NCBI GenBank assembly: GCA_035691305.1
Contig: DASSJF010000073.1
Coordinates: forward strand, 37,250-101,249
Length of the DNA stretch: 64,000 bases
Direction: 5' to 3'
Source: a bacterium
Lineage (GTDB): Bacteria > Sysuimicrobiota > Sysuimicrobiia > Sysuimicrobiales > Segetimicrobiaceae
Positions 51,986 to 60,998 of the stretch are shown piece after piece. The notes under the pieces are model-generated. The model ran no database searches. It was not told the origin of the DNA and worked only from the letters and a program-made list of their open reading frames with translations. Within the stretch, counting starts at the first letter, position 1; the number at the start of each line of letters is the position of its first letter. The position numbers were made by a program, and so were the translations under genes.

Positions 51986-53225
51986 CTGCGCCAGCGGCGC
52001 GAGCGGCGACATGCTGCTCGGCGCGCTCCTCGGCGCGGGCTGGCCGCGGACCGCGCTGCAGCGCGTCGTCGCGGACCTCGGGGTGCCGGTCCGTCTGACC
52101 GTTACCAGGGCCGAGCGCCGCGGCGTGCCCGCGCTGCGCGTCGAGGTCACGGAAGACAATCCGGCGCACGAGCGGCTCTATCCGGAACTGGCCGCGATCG
52201 TCGACCGCTGCCGCGTTGCCGCCCCGGTGCGGAGGCGCGCGGCCCGCGTGCTGCACCGCCTTGCGGAGGTCGAGTCCCGCGTTCACGGCGTGCCCGTGGA
52301 GCGCGTGCACCTCCACGAACTCGGGGGCCTCGACACCGTCGTCGACGTGGCCGGCGTGCTCGCGGGCATCGAGGCGCTCGGGCTGGATCGAATCGCGGCG
52401 TCGCCGGTGAGCATCGGCCGCGGGTGGGTCCGCATCCGCCACGGCTTGGTGCCGGTGCCGGCCCCCGCCACGCAGGCGCTGATCGAAGGGATGCCGGTGT
52501 ACGCGGGCGACGTCGAGGGCGAGTGGCTGACGCCGACCGGCGCCGCGCTGCTCAAGGAACTCGTGACGGAGTGGGGGCCGCTGCCGCCGATGCGGGTCGA
52601 CCGCATCGGTACGGGTGCCGGCCGTGACGATCCCGAGCGGGCCAACGTGCTCCGGCTCTTCGTAGGTGAGCGGCAGAAGACGAGCGCGTCCGGTGCGGCG
52701 GACCGCGGTGCAGGCGCCGCGGCCGCCGTTCCCTTTGGTGACGGCGCACGCACGGAGCGGCTCGTCATGCTCGAAACCTCGATCGACGATATGAACCCGC
52801 AACTCTATCCGTACGTGACGGCGCGGCTGATCGAAGCCGGCGCGCTCGAGGTCGCGACCGTCCCGGCGGTCATGAAGAAGGGGCGCCCCGGCCACGTGCT
52901 GCGGGTCCTCGCATCCCAGGCCCGGGCGAAGGAACTGACCGGGGTGCTGCTCGCCGAGACGACCACGCTCGGTGTGCGCGCCTACGAAGTAAGCCGGCTG
53001 GCCGCGACCCGGCGCACCGTGGACGTGGATACGGAGTACGGCAGGATCCCGGTGAAGATCGCCGTCGACGGCGACGTGGTGCTGAACGTCGCGCCGGAGT
53101 TCGAGGCGTGCCGCGCCGCGGCGGAATCCCGCGGCGTGCCGGTCAAGCAGGTCATCGCGGCCGCGCTGCGCGTGGCACCGTCGAGCCCCGCCAAGCGGGG
53201 GGCGGCCCGCGCGCGGCGCACGTGA
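51966..53225 (+). CDS. larC: LarC, nickel insertion enzyme for nickel-pincer nucleotide
   Basis: A 419-residue CTP-dependent cyclometallase family protein. It shows YLDCASGASGDMLLGALL at the N-terminus, VHLHELGGLDTVVDVAG, SPVSIGRGWVRIRHG, and the C-terminal LETSIDDMNPQLYPYV and VPAVMKKGRPGHVL. In Lactiplantibacillus plantarum the gene is split and made whole by ribosomal frameshifting; here both halves are in one continuous frame. The linker around residues 235-260 is Ala/Gly-rich and without long His runs. ATG at 51966 lies within the end of larB. Confidence 0.95.
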   Translation: MRLGYLDCASGASGDMLLGALLGAGWPRTALQRVVADLGVPVRLTVTRAERRGVPALRVEVTEDNPAHERLYPELAAIVDRCRVAAPVRRRAARVLHRLAEVESRVHGVPVERVHLHELGGLDTVVDVAGVLAGIEALGLDRIAASPVSIGRGWVRIRHGLVPVPAPATQALIEGMPVYAGDVEGEWLTPTGAALLKELVTEWGPLPPMRVDRIGTGAGRDDPERANVLRLFVGERQKTSASGAADRGAGAAAAVPFGDGARTERLVMLETSIDDMNPQLYPYVTARLIEAGALEVATVPAVMKKGRPGHVLRVLASQARAKELTGVLLAETTTLGVRAYEVSRLAATRRTVDVDTEYGRIPVKIAVDGDVVLNVAPEFEACRAAAESRGVPVKQVIAAALRVAPSSPAKRGAARARRT

Positions 53226-53297
53226 CCCACCGAGCCCCGTCCTCGCATTATCGTTACAGGGCCATTAGGCCCGATCCGCGAAAAATCGACTGGGAAA

Positions 53298-53315
53298 ATC
53301 CGATTTACATCGGAT
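53298..53315. promoter_or_regulatory. Perfect palindrome ATCCGAT-TTAC-ATCGGAT upstream of the Pot-type importer
   Basis: Seven-base arms with a four-base spacer lie in the 175-base, comparatively AT-rich gap between larC and the binding-protein gene at 53401. A GGGCC-ATTA-GGCCC hairpin (53259-53272) precedes it but has no T run. The gap probably holds the promoter of the sugar-acid operon, with this palindrome as operator. No regulator gene is adjacent, and I could not find a good -35/-10 pair. Confidence 0.45.
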
Positions 53316-53400
53316 ATACAGACGGAACCCACGGCGGTCATCATAACGTGGGATGATATAGACCTTCAATTTAATAACCCGACGTGGGGGGTGGCACATC

Positions 53401-54612
53401 GTGAAGGACAGTTCACATCGGTTCGATCGCCGGACGCTTCTGATCGGCGCGGGCGTTGCCGCGGCCGCGGGTACCGGAATCCTCGGCCGTCCCGGCGCCG
53501 TCCGCGCGGCCGGCGCGGCGCTGCCGCCGCTGCCGTCGCGGCCGCTGGCGCTCACAATCATCGACGTCGCCGGCCAGCTGCAGCTCACGAAGGCCATCAT
53601 CGAGGACTACGCCGCCAACCACAAACAGTACGTCAGCGGCGTGAGCTACCAGCAGGCGACGGCGCCGGAGCTGCCGGCGAAGATCCTCGCGCAGCAGCAG
53701 GCCAACCAGCTGCAGATCAACATGGTGCTGACCGGCTCGGACGCGCTGTCGGCCGGCATCGTGCAGAAAATCTGGCAGCCCATCCTGCCGGATTACCAGG
53801 CGAAGTTCCCCAACCTGATCGGCAACTACATCCAGCCGAAGGCGCAGGGGCTCGCGCAGGGGTACGGCATTCTCGACGTCTTCGGCAACTACGGACCGAC
53901 GTTCACCTACAACCCGCAGCGGCTGCCGAATCCGCCGAAGACGCCCGAAGACCTCCTGAACTGGGCGAAGGGCAACCCCGGGCAGCTGATCTACGCGCGG
54001 CCGGCCAACTCCGGTCCGGGCCGCAGCTTCATGATGGGGCTGCCGTACCTGCTCGGTGAGGGGAACCCGCGCGAACCCAGCTCGTGGACGAAGGTCTGGC
54101 CGTACTACCAGCAGTTGGGCCAGTACGTTCAGTACTATCCCACCGGCACCGCGGGCACGTTCCAGGAGCTCGGCCAGGGCGCGCGCACCATCGCGGCGTC
54201 GACGATGGGCTGGGATCTCAACGTTCGGGCGCTCGGCGTGGTGCCGAAGAACTTCGGCGCGTTCGCTTTCAACGGCGAGCATCTAATCGCGGACACGCAG
54301 TACATCTGCGTGCCCAGGGGCAACTCGCCGGAGATGCTGGGACTCGTACTCGACCTGATCGCGTGGGTGCTGAAGCCCGATCAGCAGGCCAAGACCTACG
54401 ACACCGGCTACTTCTATCCGGGCCCCGCGGTGAAGAACGTGCCGCTGTCGATGGCGCCGAAGGACAGTCAGGACAAAGTCGGACCGGTGCAGCGGGCGTC
54501 GTTCGACGAATTGATCAAGACTCGGCCGATCGAGATTCCGCTCGAACCGGCGAAGCTGGTGGAGGCGTTCCAGATCTGGGACCAGAAGGTCGGCGCGAAC
54601 AAGCTCAAGTGA
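53401..54612 (+). CDS. ABC transporter extracellular substrate-binding protein (Pot/Fe-type family 1), Tat-exported
   Basis: A 403-residue binding protein. Its N-terminus has a twin-arginine signal (HRFDRRTLLIGAGVAAAAG) ending near VRAAG. The mature part resembles polyamine/iron/sugar-acid-type binding proteins (LTIIDVAGQLQLTKAIIEDYAANH; LAQQQANQLQINMVLTG; RPANSGPGRSFMMGLPYL). GTG at 53401 has GGGGGGTG upstream. It belongs to the ATPase and two permeases that follow. Since the next genes are uronate/aldonate enzymes, a sugar acid is the likely ligand, but binding residues cannot be read from sequence alone. Confidence 0.88.
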   Translation: MKDSSHRFDRRTLLIGAGVAAAAGTGILGRPGAVRAAGAALPPLPSRPLALTIIDVAGQLQLTKAIIEDYAANHKQYVSGVSYQQATAPELPAKILAQQQANQLQINMVLTGSDALSAGIVQKIWQPILPDYQAKFPNLIGNYIQPKAQGLAQGYGILDVFGNYGPTFTYNPQRLPNPPKTPEDLLNWAKGNPGQLIYARPANSGPGRSFMMGLPYLLGEGNPREPSSWTKVWPYYQQLGQYVQYYPTGTAGTFQELGQGARTIAASTMGWDLNVRALGVVPKNFGAFAFNGEHLIADTQYICVPRGNSPEMLGLVLDLIAWVLKPDQQAKTYDTGYFYPGPAVKNVPLSMAPKDSQDKVGPVQRASFDELIKTRPIEIPLEPAKLVEAFQIWDQKVGANKLK

Positions 54613-55736
54613 GCGCCCAATTCCGGGTGCAGCCGTCCGGGCCGGCAGGCGAGAGCCTGCCGGCCCTAGCGCACAAAATCGGCCGCGTTGAAATGCGCGG
54701 CCTTTCGAAACACTTCGGCGGCGTCGCGGCGGTGCGGGACTTCGACCTCGACGTGCGGGGCGGCGAGTTCGTCAGCCTGCTGGGGCCCTCGGGGTGCGGC
54801 AAGAGCACCGCGCTCAATCTGCTCGCCGGTCTCCTCGAGCCGGATGCGGGACAGATCCTGCTCGACGGCCGTGACCTCGCGCCCGTGCCGCCGGAGCGGC
54901 GGGGCTTCGGCGTGGTATTCCAGAGCTACGCGCTCTTCCCGCATCTGACCGTCGCCCGCAACGTCGCCTTCGGGCTCGAGATGCAGGGCGTTCGGCCGGA
55001 GGACGTGGACCGGCGGGTCCGCCGGACGCTCGCGCTCGTCCATCTCGAAGAGACGATCGACCGCTATCCCGCGCAGCTCAGCGGCGGCCAGCAGCAGCGC
55101 GTCGCTCTGGCCCGCGCACTCGTCATCGAGCCGCGCCTGCTCTTGATGGACGAACCGCTCAGCAACCTCGACGCGAAGCTTCGCGTCGAGATGCGGCTCG
55201 AAATCCGCCGGCTGCATCAGACGCTCGGGCTCACGACCGTGTACGTCACGCACGATCAGGAAGAAGCGCTCTCGCTCTCCGACCGCATCGGCCTGATGAA
55301 AGACGGGATGCTGCGGCAGGTGGGCTCGCCCGAAGAAGTCTACCTGCGTCCGGAGTCGGCGTTCGTCGCGAACTTCTTCGGCTACCGGAACCTCTTCCCG
55401 GTGCGCGTTCGGACTGCGCGCGGCACCCAGGCCGAGGTCGCGACTCCCTCCGGCCTGCACCTGGCGGGCACGATGCGCGACGGGGTCGCGGCGGGCGCCG
55501 AGGCGGTTGCCGCGGTACGGCCGGAAGACGTCGAGGCGCTGCCCGCGCCCGGCAACAAGCCGGGCATCGCGGCGAGGGTCGAATTCGCAGAGTTTGTCGG
55601 CGACGCGTTCGAGTGCAGCGTCGTGGCCGACGCCGGCGACGCGTTCGTCGTCCGGACACCGTCGCGTCTCGAGCGCGGAGCGGCGGTGGTCCTGAACGTC
55701 AACCCCGAGCGGCTTCTGGTCTTTCCGCCGGAGTAG
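54609..55736 (+). CDS. ABC transporter ATP-binding protein (PotA/spermidine-putrescine type)
   Basis: A 375-residue ATPase with Walker A GPSGCGKST (about 59-67), Q-loop VVFQSYALFPHLTV, signature LSGGQQQR (about 157-164), Walker B LLLMDEP, H-loop VTHDQ, and a C-terminal TOBE-like domain (AAVRPEDVEAL; LNVNPERLLVF). GTG at 54609 overlaps the binding-protein stop, but the first 28 codons include a perfect hairpin (54639-54666) and look unlike the family. The true start may be ATG at 54693 (MRGLSKHFGG). It is the only ABC ATPase gene in the window. Confidence 0.92.
   Translation: MSAQFRVQPSGPAGESLPALAHKIGRVEMRGLSKHFGGVAAVRDFDLDVRGGEFVSLLGPSGCGKSTALNLLAGLLEPDAGQILLDGRDLAPVPPERRGFGVVFQSYALFPHLTVARNVAFGLEMQGVRPEDVDRRVRRTLALVHLEETIDRYPAQLSGGQQQRVALARALVIEPRLLLMDEPLSNLDAKLRVEMRLEIRRLHQTLGLTTVYVTHDQEEALSLSDRIGLMKDGMLRQVGSPEEVYLRPESAFVANFFGYRNLFPVRVRTARGTQAEVATPSGLHLAGTMRDGVAAGAEAVAAVRPEDVEALPAPGNKPGIAARVEFAEFVGDAFECSVVADAGDAFVVRTPSRLERGAAVVLNVNPERLLVFPPE
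54639..54666 (+). other. Perfect 12-base-pair hairpin with GAGA tetraloop after the binding-protein gene
   Basis: GGGCCGGCAGGC (54639-54650), loop GAGA, GCCTGCCGGCCC (54655-54666). The GNRA-type loop and perfect stem make a very stable RNA structure 27 bases after the binding-protein stop. No T run follows. It could protect the binding-protein mRNA end, limit ATPase translation, or be a copy of a genome-wide palindromic repeat. Confidence 0.75.
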
Positions 55737-55742
55737 GCCGCG

Positions 55743-56660
55743 ATGCAGCGGACCGGGGGAATGCAGGCGGGCGGAGGGGGGGCGCCCGTGTCGCCGCGCG
55801 CGGGCATCCGTTGGGGACCGCTCCTGCCGCTCGCGCCGGCGCTGTTCGTCGTACTCGTCCTGTTCGTCTATCCGTTCGTTTACGGCCTGCAGCTGTCGCT
55901 CTCGCCGATCGGGGCGCTCGCCAAGGCCGGCGCGTTCGCCAACTACGGCTCGTTCTTCGGCGACCCGCGGGAGCGGCTGTCGATTTGGAATACACTGCGG
56001 CTCGCCGTCCCGGTGACCGTGCTCGATCTCGCAATCGCGCTGCCGCTCGCTTACCGGCTGCGGCGTCCGCTGCCCGGTCAACGCCTCATCACGGGCCTGC
56101 TCGTGATCCCGATGACCCTCGGTACCGTGCTGCTCGCGGAGGGCATGATCGAGTTCTTCGGGCCGGCGGGGTGGGTCAACAAGGCGCTGCTGGCGCTGCA
56201 CCTCGCGCGGTTCCCGGTGCAGTTCGTGCACAACTACACCGGCGTCTTTCTCTCGCTGACGATCTCGGACTTTCCCGCGGTGTTCCTCGTGCTGCTCGGG
56301 TACGCGTCCGGCCTCGATCCGCGCCTCGAGCAGGCGGCGCGCACGCTCGGCGCGGGGTGGCCGCAGCGCCTGCGCCGGGTCACGCTGCCGATGCTGGCCC
56401 CCGGGATCGCCGCGGCGGCGGCGCTCTCCTTCGTCGCGACGTTTTCGGTCTTTCCGTCGGCGGTGCTCGTCGGCGAACCGGCCGGATCCACGCGGGTGAT
56501 CGCGCTCGCCGCGTGGCAGGCCGCGTACGAGAACTTCGACTACCCGCGGGCGTCGGCGATCGCGATGGTGATGGCGGCGATCGAGCTCGTTTTCGTGGCG
56601 TTGGTGCTCATGGCGCGGAACCGCGCGTACAAAGGCCCGACGATCGGAGGACGCGGATGA
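55743..56660 (+). CDS. ABC transporter permease (PotB type)
   Basis: A 305-residue permease with about six membrane spans. [26 protein letters not shown] forms the first, and the EAA-like loop reads [30 protein letters not shown]. Family segments [24 protein letters not shown] and [12 protein letters not shown] follow. ATG at 55743 is six bases after the ATPase stop; its own stop overlaps the next permease start (ATGA). Confidence 0.92.
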   Translation: MQRTGGMQAGGGGAPVSPRAGIRWGPLLPLAPALFVVLVLFVYPFVYGLQLSLSPIGALAKAGAFANYGSFFGDPRERLSIWNTLRLAVPVTVLDLAIALPLAYRLRRPLPGQRLITGLLVIPMTLGTVLLAEGMIEFFGPAGWVNKALLALHLARFPVQFVHNYTGVFLSLTISDFPAVFLVLLGYASGLDPRLEQAARTLGAGWPQRLRRVTLPMLAPGIAAAAALSFVATFSVFPSAVLVGEPAGSTRVIALAAWQAAYENFDYPRASAIAMVMAAIELVFVALVLMARNRAYKGPTIGGRG

Positions 56661-57523
56661 GCCGGGCGGCTTCGGCGTCGGCGCAGCAGCCGCCCGCCCG
56701 CCGGCGCGGCCGGACAGGCGACGGCCCGGCGTGGTGGGTCTATGCTGTCGTCGGCCTGTTCGCGCTCTTGGTCGCCGGCATCTTCCTCTCCGCGTTCCTC
56801 AACTCGATCGCGTCCACGTGGTTCGGCGGATGGCTGCCGGACGCGTACACGGGGAAGTGGTACAGGTTCGCGCTCGCCGAGTTCGATCTCGGCTACGTGC
56901 TCGGCGTTACGATCGTCGTCGGCCTGAGCGTCACCCTGATCAGCCTCGCGCTCGGCGTGCCGGCCGCCTACGCGCTCGCGCGGTACGCGTTTCCCGGACG
57001 GCCCGCCCTCATGCTGCTGCTCGTCCTGCCGATGATGGTGCCGCCGATCACCTACGGCATCCCGCTCGCCGCGATGCTGTACAAGCTCCACCTCGGCGGC
57101 AAGCTCGCCGGCGTCATCGTTGCGAACATCGTGCCGGCGATGCCGTTCGTCGTGCTGATCATGACGCCGTTTTTCGAGCAGATCGATCCGAACCTCGAGC
57201 GCGCCGCCCGTACCTTAGGCGCGCCGCCGCTCCGGCTGTTCGCACGGGTGCTCTTGCCCATCGCGCTCCCCGGCGTGCTGGCCGCGGGCCTCCTGATCCT
57301 CGTGCGTGCGATCGCCCTGTTCGAGCTGACGTTCCTCGTCTCCGGCGCGAAGAGCCAGACCCTCGTCGTCGCGCTCTACTACACGGCGTTCGCGGCCGGG
57401 ATCCGGCCCAGCCAAGCGATCGACGCGATGGCGGTCGTCTACATGGTCACCGGCCTCATTCTGCTGCTCACCGCGCTCCGGTTCATCAACCCCGTGAACA
57501 TGGTCATCCGCGTCCGCCGGTGA
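56657..57523 (+). CDS. ABC transporter permease (PotC type)
   Basis: A 288-residue permease: [22 protein letters not shown] as first span, [45 protein letters not shown], and the EAA-like loop [33 protein letters not shown] at 56657 overlaps the preceding stop and the stop overlaps the GTG of the enolase-superfamily gene, so transport and catabolic genes are translated as one chain. Confidence 0.92.
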   Translation: MSRAASASAQQPPARRRGRTGDGPAWWVYAVVGLFALLVAGIFLSAFLNSIASTWFGGWLPDAYTGKWYRFALAEFDLGYVLGVTIVVGLSVTLISLALGVPAAYALARYAFPGRPALMLLLVLPMMVPPITYGIPLAAMLYKLHLGGKLAGVIVANIVPAMPFVVLIMTPFFEQIDPNLERAARTLGAPPLRLFARVLLPIALPGVLAAGLLILVRAIALFELTFLVSGAKSQTLVVALYYTAFAAGIRPSQAIDAMAVVYMVTGLILLLTALRFINPVNMVIRVRR

Positions 57524-58815
57524 AACGCCTTCCGATCGCCGATCTCCGCGCGACGACGGTCACCGTCCCGGTCGAGGCGCCGCTCCGGCACAGCAACGGC
57601 GCGCACTGGGGCCGGTTCGTGCGCACCATCGTGGAGCTCAAGACGGCGGACGGGCTCGTCGGCCTCGGGGAGATGGGTGGGGGCGGCGAGGCCGCCGAGG
57701 GCGCGCTGCTCGGGCTGAAGCCCTACGTCCTCGGGCACGACGCCTTCGACCTCGAGGCGCTGCGCTTCAAGATCTGCAACCCGACGGCGGGCCTGTACAC
57801 CAACCGGACGCAGTTGCACGCCGCGATCGAGTTCGCGTGCCTCGACATCATCGGGCAGGCGCTCGGCGTGCCCGTGTACGATCTGCTCGGGGGACGGCTG
57901 CGCGGCGAGGTGCCGTTCGCGAGTTACCTGTTCTTCCGCTACGCCGACCCGAAGAGCGGCGCGGGCGAGGTCCGGACGGTGGAGCAGCTGGTCGCGCACG
58001 CCCAGACGCTGCGCCGCGCGCACGGGTTCCGGACACACAAGCTGAAGGGCGGCGTCTTCCCGCCCCAGTACGAGCTGGAGTGCTACCGCGCGCTCGCGGC
58101 GGCGTTCCCCGAGGACGGGCTGCGCTACGACCCCAACTCCGTGCTGAGCGTGGAGGAGGGCATCCGGTTCGGGCGGGCGATCGAGGACCTCCGCAACGAT
58201 TACCTCGAGGATCCGACGTGGGGCCTCAACGGCATGCGGCGCCTTCGGGAGCGCGTGCGCGTGCCGCTCGCGACCAACACCGTCGTGGTGAACTTCGAAG
58301 GGCTCGCGGCGAACGTGCTGCAGCCCGCCGTCGACGTGATCCTCCTCGACACGACGTTCTGGGGCGGTATCCGTCCGTGCGTGAAGGCGGCCGGGGTCTG
58401 CGAGACGTTTCAGCTCGGCGTGGCCGTGCACTCTTCAGGCGAGCTCGGCATCCAGCTCGCGACGATGCTGCATCTCGGCGCGGTGATCCCGAGTCTGGCT
58501 TTCGCCGCGGACGCGCACTACCATCATCTTGTGGACGACGTGATCGAGGGCGGCAAGATGCCGTACCGCGGCGGTCGGATCGCGGTCCCGACCGGGCCCG
58601 GGCTCGGCGTCCGGCTCGATCGCGACAAGATGGGCCGCTACGCCGAGCTTTACCGGCGGCTGGGTGGGTACCCGTACGATCGCGATCCCGGCCGGCCGGC
58701 CTGGTACCCGCTGATTCCCAACACGCGCTGGGCCGATCCGGCCGTCTCGGTGTCGCTCGACGATGCGGCGCCGGCGCATCCCGCCGGCCAGTCCCCTTCG
58801 GAGGTGCGGCCGTGA
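57520..58815 (+). CDS. Enolase-superfamily dehydratase, glucarate dehydratase-like
   Basis: A 431-residue (alpha/beta)7-barrel enzyme. Catalytic K174 and K176 are in THKLKGG, metal ligands are D204 (YDPN), E230 (LEDP) and N253 (ATNT), and the D277/H304 dyad lies in LLDTTFWGG and AVHSSGE. This is the layout of glucarate dehydratases, which abstract the alpha proton of an aldarate or aldonate and expel water to give a 3-deoxy-2-keto acid. GTG at 57520 overlaps the permease stop. It could be the dehydration step acting on glucarate or on the aldonate made by the neighbouring SDR and LarA-like proteins. Confidence 0.88.
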   Translation: MKRLPIADLRATTVTVPVEAPLRHSNGAHWGRFVRTIVELKTADGLVGLGEMGGGGEAAEGALLGLKPYVLGHDAFDLEALRFKICNPTAGLYTNRTQLHAAIEFACLDIIGQALGVPVYDLLGGRLRGEVPFASYLFFRYADPKSGAGEVRTVEQLVAHAQTLRRAHGFRTHKLKGGVFPPQYELECYRALAAAFPEDGLRYDPNSVLSVEEGIRFGRAIEDLRNDYLEDPTWGLNGMRRLRERVRVPLATNTVVVNFEGLAANVLQPAVDVILLDTTFWGGIRPCVKAAGVCETFQLGVAVHSSGELGIQLATMLHLGAVIPSLAFAADAHYHHLVDDVIEGGKMPYRGGRIAVPTGPGLGVRLDRDKMGRYAELYRRLGGYPYDRDPGRPAWYPLIPNTRWADPAVSVSLDDAAPAHPAGQSPSEVRP

Positions 58816-59609
58816 ACGTGTTCTTCAAGCGCAGCCGGGGCAACGGCGTCTCGGAGATCGTGAATCCCAGGAACTCCGATTCCGACGGGCTCGAGCTCGC
58901 CATCCTCCGGCCGGCGTCCGGCCGGCCGCTGGAGGCCGCGTCGCCGGGACGCGAGTCGCTGCTGGTCATTCTCGGCGGCACGTGCTCGATCGCCGTGCAG
59001 GGCGCCGGCGAGTGGAAAGACCTCGGCGGACGCGCGGACGTCTTCGACGGCGTGCCGACCTCGGTCTACGTGCCGGCCGGTCTTCCGTACCGGATTTCGG
59101 CGGCGGCACCCGTCGAGATCGCGGCGCTGCGGGCGACGGCGCCCGACGGCGGGCAGGCATATGTGATCCAGCCCCGGGACGTGGTGGTCGCGGTGCGGGG
59201 CGACGGCCCGAACAAGCGCACAGTCTACACGATTCTCGACGAGTCGAAGCCCGCGCAGCGGCTCGTGGCGGGCGAGACGTTCAACGAGCCCGGCGGATGG
59301 TCGAGCTACCCGCCGCACCGGCACGACCGCCACGATCCGCCGCGGGAGGCCGTCTTCCAGGAAGTCTACTACTTCCGCGTGAAGCCGAAGGGGGGCTTCG
59401 GGTTCCAGCGTCTGTACTCGCCGGAGCGGCACGTCGACTCCACGTTCGTCGTCGAAGACGGCGACACCGTCCTGATACCCTGGGGCTACCATCCCGTCGT
59501 CGCCGCGCCGGGATACAAGCTCTACTATCTGTGGGCGCTCGCCGGCGAAGGCCGGAAGCTGATGGCGAGCGAGGACCCGGCGCACGCGTGGGTGGCCAAG
59601 AACGCATGA
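58812..59609 (+). CDS. iolB: IolB-type (5-deoxyglucuronate isomerase family) cupin isomerase
   Basis: A 265-residue bicupin. The metal site is complete: H169 and H171 (YPPHRHD), E184 (FQEVYYFR) and H227 (WGYHPVV). The following [17 protein letters not shown] matches IolB closely. IolB converts 5-deoxyglucuronate to the 2-keto form in inositol breakdown, but no other iol gene is here. Related cupin KduI can isomerise hexuronates. In this operon an aldose-ketose isomerisation of a uronate before UxaE and the reductase is more plausible. GTG at 58812 overlaps the enolase-superfamily stop (GTGA). Confidence 0.85.
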   Translation: MNVFFKRSRGNGVSEIVNPRNSDSDGLELAILRPASGRPLEAASPGRESLLVILGGTCSIAVQGAGEWKDLGGRADVFDGVPTSVYVPAGLPYRISAAAPVEIAALRATAPDGGQAYVIQPRDVVVAVRGDGPNKRTVYTILDESKPAQRLVAGETFNEPGGWSSYPPHRHDRHDPPREAVFQEVYYFRVKPKGGFGFQRLYSPERHVDSTFVVEDGDTVLIPWGYHPVVAAPGYKLYYLWALAGEGRKLMASEDPAHAWVAKNA

Positions 59610-60958
59610 GCGGCGCCGTCCCGGTCGAGGGGATCCGCGCGCCGGAAAGAGCGGCGCTGCCCAAAGTCGTCCGCGTGCGTCAGCAGTTCGCGACGCCGGG
59701 CCGGTGCGACGTCGAGGCCGAGATCCGCCGGCGGATCGACGCGCCGGACATCGCGCGGCGGATTCCGAAGGGGCGCGTCGCGGTCGCGGTCGGGAGCCGC
59801 GGCGTCGGCGAGATTCCGCTCATCACGAAGGCCGTGGTCGCAGCGCTGCGCCGGCACGGCGCGCAGCCGTTCATCATCCCCGCGATGGGCAGCCACGGCG
59901 GCGCGACCGCGGACGGGCAGCGGGAGGTTCTCGCCGGACTCGGCGTGACGGAAGCGTCGGCCGGCGCACCGATCGTCTCCTCGATGGACGTCGTGGAGTT
60001 GGGGCGGCTCGCGGACGGCTCCGGCGTTTTCTGGGACCGCGCGGCGCTGGAGGCCGGGGCCGCGGTCGCAGTCGGCCGCATCAAGCCGCACACCGCGTTT
60101 CGCGGCGTGATCGAGAGCGGGCTCGTCAAGATGGCCGTGATCGGCATCGGCAAGCAGCGCGGGGCGCAGTCGATGCACGCGCCGGGCTTCGGAGGCTTTG
60201 CCGATCGTCTCGTCGAGGGCTACGGCATCGTAGCCAAGAAGGCGCCGCTGCTCTTCGGGGTCGGCACGGTGGAGGACGCCTACGACGTGCCGGTCGAGGT
60301 GGCGGTGCTGCCGCCCGAGGCGTTCCTCGACCGGGAGCCGGCCTTGCTCGACCGCGCGCGCAGCCTCATGCCGCGGCTGCCGGTCGCGGCGGCGGACGTG
60401 CTCGTCGTCCAGGAGATCGGCAAGAACATCAGCGGGGACGGGATGGATCCCAACATCACCGGCCGGTATCCCACGCCGTTTGCCTCCGGCGGCCCGGTGA
60501 TCCGCAAGATCGCCGTGCTGGACCTCACCGCCGAGACGCAGGGCAACGCCAACGGCGTCGGCATGGCTGATCTGATCGCGCAGCGGGTGCTGCGGAAGGT
60601 GGACCTGCGCGCGACGTACATGAACGCGCTCACGTCGACCGTCATCGACTCGGTGCGGCTGCCGATGGTGCTCGCGACCGACCGCGACGTGCTCGACGCC
60701 GCGGTGCTGACCGCGCCGAGGATCGACGGCGGGCAGGCGCGGCTCGTGTACATCCGCACCACGCTGGCGCTCCGCGACGTGGCCGTCTCGGAGGCGGCGG
60801 TGCCGGAGCTGCTGCCGCACGCGTCCGTCGCGCCCGGGGCGGCGCCTCAGACGCTGTCGTTCGCGGCCGATGGGTCGCTCGCGCCGCCGCTCGATCCCGT
60901 GACGCCGCGCCCGGGGCGGGAGCCGGCCGGCCGCCGCGCGGATCCCGGCATCTTTTGA
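59606..60958 (+). CDS. LarA-like nickel-pincer-nucleotide-dependent racemase/epimerase homologue
   Basis: A 450-residue protein with the lactate-racemase N-terminal domain. Residues equivalent to the LarA active site are visible: R65 (VGSRG), H97 (MGSHGGAT), H162 (RIKPHTAF), K175 (ESGLVKM, equivalent of the Lys that links the cofactor) and H191 (AQSMHAPGF, nickel ligand). The K-to-H distance of 16 is the same as in L. plantarum LarA (K184, H200). The C-terminal half is diverged, so lactate is probably not the substrate. ATG at 59606 overlaps the iolB stop. A C2 epimerisation of an aldonate fits the operon and the larEBC genes upstream. Confidence 0.85.
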   Translation: MSGAVPVEGIRAPERAALPKVVRVRQQFATPGRCDVEAEIRRRIDAPDIARRIPKGRVAVAVGSRGVGEIPLITKAVVAALRRHGAQPFIIPAMGSHGGATADGQREVLAGLGVTEASAGAPIVSSMDVVELGRLADGSGVFWDRAALEAGAAVAVGRIKPHTAFRGVIESGLVKMAVIGIGKQRGAQSMHAPGFGGFADRLVEGYGIVAKKAPLLFGVGTVEDAYDVPVEVAVLPPEAFLDREPALLDRARSLMPRLPVAAADVLVVQEIGKNISGDGMDPNITGRYPTPFASGGPVIRKIAVLDLTAETQGNANGVGMADLIAQRVLRKVDLRATYMNALTSTVIDSVRLPMVLATDRDVLDAAVLTAPRIDGGQARLVYIRTTLALRDVAVSEAAVPELLPHASVAPGAAPQTLSFAADGSLAPPLDPVTPRPGREPAGRRADPGIF

Positions 60959-60998
60959 TCCCGCCGCGCCGCGGGTGCAATCAGGAGGCCGATCGCCG

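Noticed and set aside
52670..52745. Possible programmed frameshift site in larC, as known from L. plantarum
   Set aside because: The frame is continuous through the linker and both domains, with no slippery heptamer needed.
53304..53332. TTTACA as a -35 box with a -10 box 17 bases downstream before the gene at 53401
   Set aside because: The 17-base position holds no TATAAT-like sequence; the TATAGA at 53357-53362 has no matching -35. No promoter can be assigned with confidence.
54666..56231. A 521-codon minus-strand open frame opposite the Pot-type ATPase and permease
   Set aside because: No recognisable motif and Arg/Glu/His-rich composition; the plus strand encodes a complete Walker A/B ATPase and a permease.
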